The notes beneath the pieces are model-generated. The model was not told the origin of the DNA. It made no database searches and was given only the letters and a program-made list of their open reading frames with translations. Positions 52,637-61,763 of a stretch of DNA of 64,000 bases are shown one piece after another (position 1 is the stretch's first letter; each line of letters opens with the position of its first letter). Position numbers and translations under genes: made by a program. This DNA is from Paraburkholderia tagetis (GTDB lineage Bacteria; Pseudomonadota; Gammaproteobacteria; Burkholderiales; Burkholderiaceae): positions 1-64,000 of the forward strand of contig NZ_JAKLJA010000015.1 in the NCBI RefSeq assembly GCF_022213065.1. Reading direction: 5' to 3'.

Positions 52637-53776
52637 ATGTCTCTCATCAACTACATCACGCAGATTCAGTTCGAATTCGGCGCCATTCGTTTGCTCAAGG
52701 GCGAATGCGAACGCGTGGGCATGCGCCGGCCGCTGATCGTCACGGACAAGGGCGTTCGCGCAGCGGGCATCATCGACACCGTGCTCCAGGCACTCGAAGG
52801 CGCCGCGCCCGCGACGATCTATGACGGCACGCCGCCGAATCCGAACGAGGCCGCCGTGCGCGAAGCCGTGGCCGCTTACCGGGCCGGCGATTGCGACGGC
52901 ATCATCGCCGTGGGCGGCGGCTCGGCAATCGACCTCGCCAAGGGCGTGGCCGTTTGCGCGACGCATGAAGGTCCGCTGCAACGCTTCGCCGTGATCGAAG
53001 GCGGCGTGGCGAACATCACGGCGAAAACGGCGCCCGTGATCGCCGTGCCGACGACCGCCGGCACCGGCAGCGAAGTAGGCCGTGGCGCGATTCTGATTCT
53101 CGACGATGGCCGCAAGGTGGGCGTGATCTCGCCGTTCGTGGTGCCGCGCGTGGCGATCTGCGACCCCGAGTTGACGCTCGGCCTGCCGGGCGCGTTGACG
53201 GCGGCCACGGGCATGGATGCCATCGCGCATTGCATCGAGACCTTCCTTGCACCCGCATTCAATCCGCCCGCGGACGGCATCGCGCTCGACGGCCTGTGGC
53301 GCGCGTGGCGCCATATCGAGCGCGCGACCCGCGAGCCCGGCGACCGCGTCGCGCGCTTGAATATGATGAGCGCGTCGATGCAAGGCGCGCTGGCGTTCCA
53401 GAAGGGTCTCGGTTGCGTGCACAGCCTGAGCCATTCGCTCGGCGGCATCAATCCGCGCCTTCACCACGGCACGCTGAACGCAATCTTTCTGCCGGCCGTG
53501 CTGGCCTTCAATCAGGACGCGCCTTCCGTGCGCGACGAAGACAAACTCAACCGCCTCGCAACGGCGATGGGCATTGGCAGCGGCACCGAGGTGGCGGCTT
53601 CCGTGCGCGCCATGACGGAGCGCCTGGGCTTGCCGACGGGGCTCGCGCAACTGGGCGTCACCCGCGAGATGTTCCCGGACATCATCAAGGGCGCACTCAA
53701 GGACCATAGCCACAAAACCAATCCGCGCGAGGCGTCCGCCGAGGATTACCGCGCGATGCTCGAAGCGTCGATGTGA
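52637..53776 (+). CDS. Iron-containing alcohol dehydrogenase
   Basis: A 379-residue Fe-ADH. The NAD loop is AVGGGSAIDLAK, the nearby GTGSE motif is PTTAGTGSEV, and the iron ligands are in GMDAIAHCIE and HSLSHSLGG..LHHG. These enzymes oxidise alcohols such as 1,3-diols or 4-hydroxybutyrate, or reduce maleylacetate. Divergent LysR control. An imperfect hairpin (53799-53819) follows before the MFS gene. Confidence 0.92.
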   Translation: MSLINYITQIQFEFGAIRLLKGECERVGMRRPLIVTDKGVRAAGIIDTVLQALEGAAPATIYDGTPPNPNEAAVREAVAAYRAGDCDGIIAVGGGSAIDLAKGVAVCATHEGPLQRFAVIEGGVANITAKTAPVIAVPTTAGTGSEVGRGAILILDDGRKVGVISPFVVPRVAICDPELTLGLPGALTAATGMDAIAHCIETFLAPAFNPPADGIALDGLWRAWRHIERATREPGDRVARLNMMSASMQGALAFQKGLGCVHSLSHSLGGINPRLHHGTLNAIFLPAVLAFNQDAPSVRDEDKLNRLATAMGIGSGTEVAASVRAMTERLGLPTGLAQLGVTREMFPDIIKGALKDHSHKTNPREASAEDYRAMLEASM

Positions 53777-53798
53777 GACGCGGCAAGACAAGCGTTGC

Positions 53799-53819
53799 AA
53801 CGCCGCGGAAGACGGCGTT
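53799..53819 (+). terminator. Possible attenuator or partial terminator hairpin
   Basis: Stem AACGCCG/CGGCGTT with a 7-nt loop, followed by CTAAAAAAG, lies between the Fe-ADH and MFS genes. It could lower read-through within the cluster. Confidence 0.4.
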
Positions 53820-53847
53820 CTAAAAAAGCGAACCGGAGACATTCAGC

Positions 53848-55164
53848 ATGCAGGCGAGCAAGAAACTACGTCGGATCCAGCGTATTTCCATTTTCTTTTT
53901 GACGCTGGCGGGCTGCATCAATTACCTCGACCGTAGCGCGCTGTCGGTGGCCAACAGCACCATCAGCGGCGAAATGGGCCTGACGGCCGCGCAAATGGGG
54001 CTATTGCTTTCAGCCTTTTCGATGTCCTATGCATTCGCGCAATTGCCCATCGGCGTGTTGCTGGACCGTCTCGGCGCGCGGCTGATGCTCGGCGTGGGCA
54101 TGCTGCTCTGGTCGGTGGCGCAGCTTTGCACGGGCTTCGTGCATGGCTTCCAGCAGTTCTTCTTCGCGCGGGTGTGCCTTGGCATCGGCGAGGCGCCGCA
54201 GTTTCCCGCTGGCGCGAAGGTGATCGGCGAATGGTTCGCCGTGCGCGAACGCGGCGCGCCCACCGGCATTTTCGTGGCCTGTACGACCATCGGGCCCGCC
54301 ATTGCGCCGCCGATCCTCACGGCGCTCATGCTGGCGCTGAGCTGGCGCGAAATGTTCGTCGTGACCGGCGTGATCGGCATCCTGGTGGCGCTCGGCTGGT
54401 ACGCGGCTTATCGCAATCGCAGCGAAGTGGAGCTCAACGCCGACGAGCAAGCGCACCTCGCCCAGGGCGCCGAAGAGGAAGTCACTGCGGCACCGCTCAA
54501 TGGCGCGCAGTGGCGCAATCTTTTCGCGCAGCGCACGACGTGGGGCATGCTGTTCGGCTTCATGGGCGTCATCTACATGGTCTGGCTTTATCTCACGTGG
54601 CTGCCCGCGTATCTGGAGCACGAGCGCGGCATGAGCATTGCGCGCGCGGGCTGGGTGGTCGCGATTCCGTATTTCTTCGGCACGATCGGCATGGTGGGCA
54701 GCGGCTATATCGCCGACTGGCTCTATCGCAAGGGCATGGCGCCCATCACGAGCCGCAAGTGGCCCATCTGCGTGGGACTCGTGGGCGCAGCCGCGTTCAC
54801 GGTGCCCGCTGCGCTCACTGCATCGGCGTGGATGGCCATCGTGTACATCTCGCTCGCGATGCTCTTCATCAACATGGCTTCGGGCGGCGCCTGGTCGCTG
54901 GTGAGCGTGGCCGCGCCGCGCAACGTGGTGGCCTCGCTCGGCGGGATCCAGAACTTCGGCGGCTTTCTGGCCGGCTCGGCCGCGCCCATCGTCACGGGCC
55001 TCGTGGTCGATCGCACGCATTCGTTCGTGAACGCCTTGATCGTGAGCGCCGCCGTGGCGCTGCTTTCGGCGGTCGCTTATGTGGTTCTGGTGCGGCGTCC
55101 CGTGGTCATCGCACAGCAGCCGGAGCAGGGCGCGATGCTCGCGGCGGCGCAGCCGGCCGAGTGA
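53848..55164 (+). CDS. MFS transporter (anion:cation symporter type)
   Basis: A 438-residue major facilitator with 12 helices. INYLDRSALSVA near the N terminus and LGIGEAPQFPAGAKVIGEWF mark the ACS (GudP/ExuT-like) group, which imports sugar acids or other organic anions with protons. GGAGAC precedes the ATG. It is likely the uptake step for the cassette of dehydrogenases around it. Confidence 0.92.
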   Translation: MQASKKLRRIQRISIFFLTLAGCINYLDRSALSVANSTISGEMGLTAAQMGLLLSAFSMSYAFAQLPIGVLLDRLGARLMLGVGMLLWSVAQLCTGFVHGFQQFFFARVCLGIGEAPQFPAGAKVIGEWFAVRERGAPTGIFVACTTIGPAIAPPILTALMLALSWREMFVVTGVIGILVALGWYAAYRNRSEVELNADEQAHLAQGAEEEVTAAPLNGAQWRNLFAQRTTWGMLFGFMGVIYMVWLYLTWLPAYLEHERGMSIARAGWVVAIPYFFGTIGMVGSGYIADWLYRKGMAPITSRKWPICVGLVGAAAFTVPAALTASAWMAIVYISLAMLFINMASGGAWSLVSVAAPRNVVASLGGIQNFGGFLAGSAAPIVTGLVVDRTHSFVNALIVSAAVALLSAVAYVVLVRRPVVIAQQPEQGAMLAAAQPAE

Positions 55165-55205
55165 GTGCGCAGGTGTCGTGCAAGCGCGGGTTCAAATTCG
55201 TGGCT

Positions 55206-55283
55206 GGAAATCCGCGGTTTGGAATGCGCGGTTTGGAATCCGCAGTTTAAATTCCGCAATTTAAATTCCGCAGTTTAAGTTCG
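55206..55283. repeat. 14-bp tandem array between MFS and oxidase genes
   Basis: Five units of 14-15 bp drifting from GGAATGCGCGGTTT to AAATTCCGCAGTTT. The last two are almost identical, and the array becomes AT-richer toward the oxidase gene, 26 bp before its ATG. Confidence 0.85.
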
Positions 55284-55308
55284 AAAGACAGTAGCGGGCA
55301 GGGATCGA

Positions 55309-56511
55309 ATGTCAGTCATTACATGTGTTGAGGATTTGCGTCTGCTGGCGAAGAAGCGCGTGCCAAAGGCGTTTTACGACTATGTCGACAGCGGCTCGTA
55401 TTCGGAGTCGACATACCGCGAGAATAGCCGCGCGTTCGACGACCTGAAGTTGCAGCAGCGCGTGGCCGTGAACGTGGAAGGCCGCAGCACGGCCAGCACG
55501 ATGATCGGTCAGCCGGTGACGATGCCGGTCGCTATCGCGCCCACCGGCCTCGCGGGCATGCAGTGGCCGAACGGTGAGATGCTCGGCGCATTGGCGGCGA
55601 AGCGCTCTGGCGTGCCGTTCACGCTGTCGACGGTGAGTATCTGCTCGATCGAGGATGTCGCCCGCCATACCGGAGCGCCGTTCTGGTTTCAGCTCTATGT
55701 GATGCGCGACCGGGGCTTCAACGCGTCGCTCATCGAGCGCGCGAAGCTGGCCGGGTGCTCGGCGCTCGTGGTCACGCTGGACCTGCAGATCAACGGCCAG
55801 CGGCACAAGGACCTGAAGAACGGCATGACCGTGCCGCCGCGTCTCACGCCCGGCAATCTGCTCGATTTCGCCTCGAAGCCGGGCTGGATGCTGCGGGCGC
55901 TGCGCGGCGCGAAAACGTTCGGCAATCTGGCCGGCTACATCAAGGGCGGCGACGACGTCATCACGATCAGCAAATGGGTCTCGCAGCAATTCGACCCCAC
56001 GCTGAGCTGGGACGATCTCGGCTCCATCCGGCGCGCATGGGATCGCAAGCTGGTTCTAAAAGGAATCCTTAGCGTCGAGGATGCGCGCATGGCTGCGTCG
56101 ATTGGCGCGGACGCCATCGTCGTCAGCAATCATGGCGGGCGGCAACTGGACGGCGCGCCGTCGAGCATCGAAGCGCTGCCGGCGATTGTCGAAGCCGTGG
56201 GCGACAAGGTCGAAGTCTGGGTGGATGGCGGCATCCGCACCGGGCAGGACGTCATGAAGGCGCTCGCGCTGGGCGCGAAAGGCACCATGGTCGGGCGCGC
56301 TTTCATGTACGCACTGGGCGCCATGGGCGAGGCCGGCGTCGAGCGCATGCTGCAAATATTGAAAAGCGAACTCGACGTGAGCATGGCCTTGACGGGCGTG
56401 CGCACGATCGGCGAAATCGGTCGACACAATCTTTTTCAACGCGGCCAGGGCTTGCCGCCGGGCGGCAGCCACGGCGCAGCGCCGACCCGCGCTGAGATGG
56501 CAACTGTTTGA
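55309..56511 (+). CDS. FMN-dependent alpha-hydroxy-acid oxidase/dehydrogenase
   Basis: A 400-residue TIM-barrel FMN enzyme of the L-lactate dehydrogenase (LldD)/glycolate oxidase family. It shows FYDYVDSGSYSESTYRENSRAF, PVAIAPTGLAGM and the catalytic His/Arg stretch VVSNHGGRQLD, then VDGGIRTGQDVMKALALGA. It converts an L-2-hydroxy acid to the keto acid. Substrate may be lactate, mandelate or a relative. The following SDR begins 17 bp after its stop. Confidence 0.93.
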   Translation: MSVITCVEDLRLLAKKRVPKAFYDYVDSGSYSESTYRENSRAFDDLKLQQRVAVNVEGRSTASTMIGQPVTMPVAIAPTGLAGMQWPNGEMLGALAAKRSGVPFTLSTVSICSIEDVARHTGAPFWFQLYVMRDRGFNASLIERAKLAGCSALVVTLDLQINGQRHKDLKNGMTVPPRLTPGNLLDFASKPGWMLRALRGAKTFGNLAGYIKGGDDVITISKWVSQQFDPTLSWDDLGSIRRAWDRKLVLKGILSVEDARMAASIGADAIVVSNHGGRQLDGAPSSIEALPAIVEAVGDKVEVWVDGGIRTGQDVMKALALGAKGTMVGRAFMYALGAMGEAGVERMLQILKSELDVSMALTGVRTIGEIGRHNLFQRGQGLPPGGSHGAAPTRAEMATV

Positions 56512-56528
56512 ATCAAGGAGCAATCTGG

Positions 56529-57317
56529 ATGGATCTGAATATCAAGGGGCGCTGGGCGCTGGTATGCGCGGCAAGCAAGGGGCTCGGCAAAGGCTGCGCG
56601 CAGGCGCTGGTTGCCGAGGGCGTGAACGTGGTCATCACGGCGCGCGGCAGTGAGGCGCTGGAAGCCACCGCGCAGGAACTGCGCACGCTCAATCCCGACG
56701 TCACAGTGAAAACCGTGGCCGGCGACATCACGACGAGCGAGGGACGTGCCGCCGCGCTGTCCGCCGCACCGTATTTCGATATCCTGATCAATAACGCGGG
56801 TGGTCCGCCGCCTGGTGATTTCCGTGACTGGTCGCGTGGGGACTGGGTTGCCGCAGTCGATGCCAACATGCTGACGCCGATCGAACTGATCAAGGCGACG
56901 GTGGACGGAATGACGGAGCGGGGTTTCGGGCGCATCGTCAATATCACCTCCGGTGCGGTGAAGGCGCCTATCGACGTGCTGGGGCTCTCGAACGGTGCGC
57001 GCTCGGGGCTGACGGGCTTTATCGCGGGGCTCGCGCGGCAAAAGCGCATCGCGCAGGGCAATGTGACGATCAATAATCTGCTTCCCGGGCTTTTTGAAAC
57101 CGATCGACTGCGACAGTCGACGAAAGCCGCTGCCGATGCGCAGGGCAAGAGCTATGACACGGCGCTGGAGGCCAAGCGGCAGCAGGTTCCGGCCGGGCGA
57201 TTCGGCACGGCTGAAGAGTTCGGGGCGTTTTGCGCGTTTCTGTGCAGCGCGCATGCGGGTTATCTAACTGGGCAGAATGTGTTGCTCGATGGTGGTAGTT
57301 ATCCGGGTACGTTTTAA
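56529..57317 (+). CDS. SDR-family protein with atypical active site
   Basis: A 262-residue FabG-like short-chain dehydrogenase. The cofactor loop is CAASKGLGKGCA and NNAGG is intact. The region of the catalytic tetrad reads NITSGAVKAPIDVLGLSNGARSGL, so the canonical YxxxK is replaced by SNxxR, as in one described beta-ketoacyl-reductase-like subgroup. Catalytic mechanism is therefore uncertain. AAGGAG precedes ATG 56529. Operon-like with the hydroxy-acid oxidase. Confidence 0.88.
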   Translation: MDLNIKGRWALVCAASKGLGKGCAQALVAEGVNVVITARGSEALEATAQELRTLNPDVTVKTVAGDITTSEGRAAALSAAPYFDILINNAGGPPPGDFRDWSRGDWVAAVDANMLTPIELIKATVDGMTERGFGRIVNITSGAVKAPIDVLGLSNGARSGLTGFIAGLARQKRIAQGNVTINNLLPGLFETDRLRQSTKAAADAQGKSYDTALEAKRQQVPAGRFGTAEEFGAFCAFLCSAHAGYLTGQNVLLDGGSYPGTF

Positions 57318-57377
57318 GCGTGGGATTGGTTGTCGCGTTTTCTTGTGCTCGTGGTGGCTTTTTCGCTTTTTCTATTT

Positions 57378-57939
57378 CGCGTTTCCTTGTATTCGCGGTG
57401 GTCTATTAGCGTTGCCCCTGTGCGGGGCGGCACCTACTTTTCTTTGCAGCGGCAAAGAAAAGTAGGCAAAAGAAAGCCGCTCAAACCGCTAGTGTTACGC
57501 AGTACACCACTTGCCGTTAATCGGAGCGGTTCCGGAGCGTCTGTCATCACGCGCCGTATAACGGAGTGACAAAGGGCTCATTCCTCCGGCGGCGCTACGC
57601 GCGCCGTGGGGCATAATCCAAAACCAGAGGAATGCATATGAATCGATGCAGTGCATGCGCCTTCGAGTGCCCAGGCAGAACCCTTGGTTTCCCCTGCATA
57701 CCCGACCGCTGCGCGCGTAGCGAGCAGCGGGATGTGCGGGCCCTTTGTCACTATGTTTGAAGGTGCGAGGTGACGGAGGCCCCGGAACCACTTCGATCAC
57801 GGGCAAGAGGTGGACGGCGTCACACTAGCGGTTTGAGCCGCTTTCTTTTGCCTACTTTTCTTTGCGGCTGCAAAGAAAAGTAGGTGCCGCCCCGCACAGG
57901 GGCAACGCTGGCAGACCGACACGAAAACAAGGAAACGCG
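57378..57939. repeat. 562-bp intergenic element, complete copy
   Basis: Complete, between convergent stops (57317 and 58011). An extra GGAGGAAACGCG unit follows on the right. Confidence 0.93.
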
Positions 57940-58010
57940 GAGGAAACGCGAAAAAACCAGGCACCCAAAACCAGCAAATGCACCAGAAAATAGCCGATTA
58001 TAAACAGAGC

Positions 58011-58325
58011 CTACCGAATCGGCGAAAAAGAAGCAGCCAGCATGATCTTCGATTCCTGGCTAACTAGCAGCGGCGTGGCCTTCGCGATAAAGCGCTCCAT
58101 CCAGTCGCGGTCTTCGAGCAGCGCGGCGCGGCGCTTCACACGCTCGTCGAGACTTTCCCACGCCCAGATATGCACGAGCTGATGCAGCATGCCGATTTCC
58201 GTGTACCACCAGCCCACCAGGGTCGCGTGGCGCGAGATAATGGGCAACCCTTCCCGTTCGAAATACTGAAGATATTCCTTGAGCTTGCCGGGCTGGACCG
58301 TATAGGTCCGCATTTCGTAAAACAT
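58011..58325 (-). CDS. NIPSNAP-family protein
   Basis: A 104-residue ferredoxin-like alpha/beta barrel protein, MFYEMRTYTVQPGKLKEYLQYFE and HQLVHIWAWESLDERVKRRAAL. The family often sits in catabolic clusters; its role is unknown, perhaps substrate binding. It is divergent from the aldehyde dehydrogenase gene (264 bp gap without other genes). Confidence 0.9.
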   Translation of the reverse strand: MFYEMRTYTVQPGKLKEYLQYFEREGLPIISRHATLVGWWYTEIGMLHQLVHIWAWESLDERVKRRAALLEDRDWMERFIAKATPLLVSQESKIMLAASFSPIR

Positions 58326-58588
58326 GAGCGCGTGCTTCCTGAGTGAATCCGATTGGCGTTGATGGAAAAAGAAAAGCCAGTATAGGAATCGTCGCGAAGC
58401 GTTGAAATTGAGAGCTTCTTATAGCGCTATAAAGAGCTGTCATGCCCAAAGCATTGACGCTCGCCGGACGGTTTGAAATCATTCGATGCAGGTGCTGCGA
58501 GGTTGAAATCGCAGCGATGCAATCGCACTCGCTTGAATATCGGCGCCCGCGATCAGGGTGCCCGATTTATCCCCTTGAGGAACTGGAA

Positions 58589-60178
58589 ATGAACATCGCA
58601 GGGAATTTGTTGATCGGCCAGAGCGCTCGGCGCGGAACGAACGGTGTGTCGTATGCGCTCGACGCCGCGAGCGGAGAACGTCTCGAGCCGGGCTTCGGCG
58701 GCGCCACGCTCGAAGACGTGGATACCGCATGCGCGTTGGCATGGGCCGCGTTCGATGTCTTTCGCGAAACGAGTCTCGAAGCACGAGCCGAGTTCCTGGA
58801 AACCATCGCGGCCAATATCCTCGCGCTGGGCGATGTGCTAGTCGAGCGCTGCGTTGCGGAGTCGGGGCTGCCGCGCGCACGAGTCGAAGGCGAGCGTGCA
58901 CGCACGGTGGGGCAACTGCGCATGTTCGCGGGCGTCGTGCGCGCCGGCGACTTTCTCGAAGCGCGCGTGGACCCGGCGCAGCCCGAACGCAAACCGCTGC
59001 CGCGCGCCGATCTGCGCATGCGGCACATCGGGCTCGGACCCGTTGCGGTGTTCGGCGCCAGCAATTTCCCGCTCGCGTTTTCGGTGGCGGGCGGCGATAC
59101 GGCGTCCGCATTCGCGGCGGGCTGCCCTGTGATCGTCAAGGCCCATGCGGCCCACCCCGGCACGTCGGAACTCGTTGGCATGGCCGTGAGCAAGGCTGTG
59201 AAGGACTGCGGCATGCCGGAGGGGACGTTCTCGCTGCTATTCGGCAGCGGCCGCGAAATCGGCCAGGGACTGGTGCGCGACCCGCGTATCAAGGCAGTGG
59301 GCTTCACCGGATCGCGGCACGCGGGAACGGACTTGATGGCGATTGCAGCGGCGCGCCGCGAGCCCATTCCGGTCTACGCCGAAATGAGCAGCATCAATCC
59401 GGTGCTGCTGTTCCCGCACGCGCTCGAACAGCGCGGCGAAGCGATCGCGCAATCATTCGTGCAATCGCTCACCCTGGGCGCGGGCCAGTTCTGCACGAAT
59501 CCGGGCTTGATCCTCGCGGTGGAAGGGCCCGCGCTCGATCGCTTCGTGGCTGCGGCGTCGGAAGCGCTGGTTCGCGCACCGTCCGCAACGATGCTCACGC
59601 CGGGCATTCATCGCGCGTTCGAGACGGGCGTGTCGAAATTCGCGGAGCATCCGCAGGTGCAAACGGTGGCGCGCGCGCAGCCGGCGGCTGGTGCGCACAA
59701 AGGGCAGGGCGCGCTCTTTTTGACGAGTGCCGCTGCGTTTCGCGAGCATGCGGAGTTGCAGGAAGAAATATTCGGAGCGGCTTCGTTGATTGTGCGTTGT
59801 CCGGATCTGCAAACCATGCTTGCGCTGATTGAATCGCTGGAGGGGCAGCTTACGGCGGCGTTGCATATCGATGAAGCGGATTATGCGGCTGCGCGGTCGT
59901 TCCTGCCTGCGCTGGAGCGGCGCGTGGGACGTGTGCTGGTTAATGGCTTCGGTACGGGCGTGGAAGTCTCACATGCGATGGTGCATGGTGGGCCGTATCC
60001 GTCCACTGCGGATGGGCGCTCGACCTCGGTGGGGAGTCTCGCGATTCGTAGATATTTGCGGCCGGTGAGCTATCAGGATATGCCTGAGGCGCTGTTGCCC
60101 GAGGCTTTGAAGGCGGCTAATCCGTGGAAGGTTAATTGGTTGCTTGATGGGAAGATTGAGATCGGGCGGTGTGGGTGA
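58589..60178 (+). CDS. Aldehyde dehydrogenase (ketoglutarate-semialdehyde type)
   Basis: A 529-residue ALDH of the 2,5-dioxopentanoate (alpha-ketoglutarate semialdehyde) dehydrogenase group. It has GPVAVFGASNFPLAF, the general base in YAEMSSINPVL and the nucleophile Cys in GAGQFCTNPG. This step ends several sugar-acid and hydroxyproline routes by feeding 2-oxoglutarate into the TCA cycle. ATG 58589 follows GAGG; the upstream frame lacks similarity. Confidence 0.92.
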   Translation: MNIAGNLLIGQSARRGTNGVSYALDAASGERLEPGFGGATLEDVDTACALAWAAFDVFRETSLEARAEFLETIAANILALGDVLVERCVAESGLPRARVEGERARTVGQLRMFAGVVRAGDFLEARVDPAQPERKPLPRADLRMRHIGLGPVAVFGASNFPLAFSVAGGDTASAFAAGCPVIVKAHAAHPGTSELVGMAVSKAVKDCGMPEGTFSLLFGSGREIGQGLVRDPRIKAVGFTGSRHAGTDLMAIAAARREPIPVYAEMSSINPVLLFPHALEQRGEAIAQSFVQSLTLGAGQFCTNPGLILAVEGPALDRFVAAASEALVRAPSATMLTPGIHRAFETGVSKFAEHPQVQTVARAQPAAGAHKGQGALFLTSAAAFREHAELQEEIFGAASLIVRCPDLQTMLALIESLEGQLTAALHIDEADYAAARSFLPALERRVGRVLVNGFGTGVEVSHAMVHGGPYPSTADGRSTSVGSLAIRRYLRPVSYQDMPEALLPEALKAANPWKVNWLLDGKIEIGRCG

Positions 60179-60236
60179 TTTTTTTTTTGAGGCCCCTGGA
60201 GGCGCGGGTTCCGGGCGGTTTTTTCCGCGGGTTCGT

Positions 60237-60780
60237 CGCGTTTCCTTGTAGTCGTGTCGGTCTATTAGTGTTGCCCCTGTGCGGGGCGGCACCTACTTTT
60301 CTTTGCAGCGGCAAAGAAAAGTAGGCAAAAGAAAGCCGCTCAAACCGCTAGTGTGACGCCGTCCACCTCTTGCCGATTATCGGAGCGGCTCCGGAGCGTC
60401 TGTCATCACGCGCCGTACAACAGAGTGACTAAGGACTCATTCCTCCGGCGGCGCTACGCGCGCCGTGGGGCATAACCCCAAACCAGTGGAGCGCATGCAC
60501 ATTCGCTTATCCAAGGCAGTACTCATGGTTTCCCATGCAGACCCGACCGCTGCGCGCGTAGCGAGCAGCGGGATGAATGAGCCCTTTGTCACTACGTTTG
60601 AAGGTGCGAGGTGACGGATGCTCCGGAACCACTTCGATTAACGGCAAGAGGTGGACGGCGTCACACTAGCGGTGTGAGCCGCTTTCTTTTGCCTACTTTT
60701 CTTTGCGGCTGCAAAGAAAAGTAGGTGCCGCCCCGCACAGGGGCAACGCTTGCAGACCGACATGAACACAAGGAAACGCG
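60237..60780. repeat. 562-bp intergenic element, 18 bp shorter copy
   Basis: Both arms are present. The copy is 544 bp because of a deletion in the central segment. It lies between convergent stops (60178 and 60824). Confidence 0.92.
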
Positions 60781-60823
60781 ACAAGCAAGGAACCGCGACA
60801 AGAAAGGTCCGCAGGACCCCCAA

Positions 60824-61606
60824 TCAAATCCGATACCCCCCACTAGCATCAATAACCTGCCCAGTAGTCCACTGCGACGCAGGACTCGCAAGAAACGCAA
60901 TAACCCCAGCAATATCCTCGGCGGTGCCCACGCGGCCCAGCGGACTCGCACTCATGGCGCTCGCCCGCCCTTCATCGCTACGCAGCCACCCAGCATTCAT
61001 ATCGGTATCCACCGGCCCGGGAGCAACAGCATTAACGAGAATACCGCGCGGGCCAAATTCAACGGCCCAGTGCCGCGTAAGCGTATCGATCGCGCCTTTG
61101 GATGCGGAATAGGCCGACAACGCGTTGAAATTCCCCTCCACCTCGAACACCCGGCTAGACAGCACACTGGAAAGATTAACGATGCGCCCGCCGTTCGCCA
61201 TGCGCTTGATGCCCTGTTGCGTGGTGAAGAACACGGCCTTCACGTTCAGCGTGAATTGACGGTCGAATAACTCGGGTGTGGTGTCGGCCACCGTGCCGCC
61301 GTCCGCGACGCCAGCGTTGTTCACCAGCAGATCGAGTCGCACGGGCTTACCTCGCGCGGCAAGGCCTTGATCCACGGCGTCGAACAGTCGGTCGATGCCT
61401 TCGAGCTTGTCCAGATCCGCGGCAATCGCGAAGCCGTCCGAGCCGTGTTCGCGAATGCCGGCAAGCGTCTCTTCGGCGGCTTCATGGTTGGCCTTGTAGT
61501 GAACGATGACAAAGTAGCCCTGCCTGGCCAGTTCATACGAAGCAGCACGGCCGATACCGCGTGAAGCGCCGGTGACCAGCGCGACTTTCGAAGCATTTGC
61601 GTTCAT
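60824..61606 (-). CDS. SDR-family oxidoreductase
   Basis: A 260-residue classical short-chain dehydrogenase with TGASRGIGRA, NNAGVA, Ser in NLSSVLSS and YSASK. It resembles FabG-like reductases. TGGAG precedes ATG 61606. It is divergent from a LysR gene that probably controls it. Substrate unknown. Confidence 0.92.
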   Translation of the reverse strand: MNANASKVALVTGASRGIGRAASYELARQGYFVIVHYKANHEAAEETLAGIREHGSDGFAIAADLDKLEGIDRLFDAVDQGLAARGKPVRLDLLVNNAGVADGGTVADTTPELFDRQFTLNVKAVFFTTQQGIKRMANGGRIVNLSSVLSSRVFEVEGNFNALSAYSASKGAIDTLTRHWAVEFGPRGILVNAVAPGPVDTDMNAGWLRSDEGRASAMSASPLGRVGTAEDIAGVIAFLASPASQWTTGQVIDASGGYRI

Positions 61607-61712
61607 TGTAGACTCCAGAAGTTCGATCGTTGATGCGCCCGCTTGCATGGTGCGTTTGGTTGCGGCGGCCGCAAAGGCTGAAAACCTTGAAAACGATCGT
61701 AACGCCGGAGCG

Positions 61713-61729
61713 CGATGAAATTAATCGCA
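61713..61729. promoter_or_regulatory. Candidate LysR operator
   Basis: Inverted repeat GCGAT-N7-ATCGC in the 157-bp gap between the divergent SDR and LysR genes. Confidence 0.45.
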
Positions 61730-61763
61730 TTGCATTCACAGTCCTTGTGCAAATTCTGCATCA

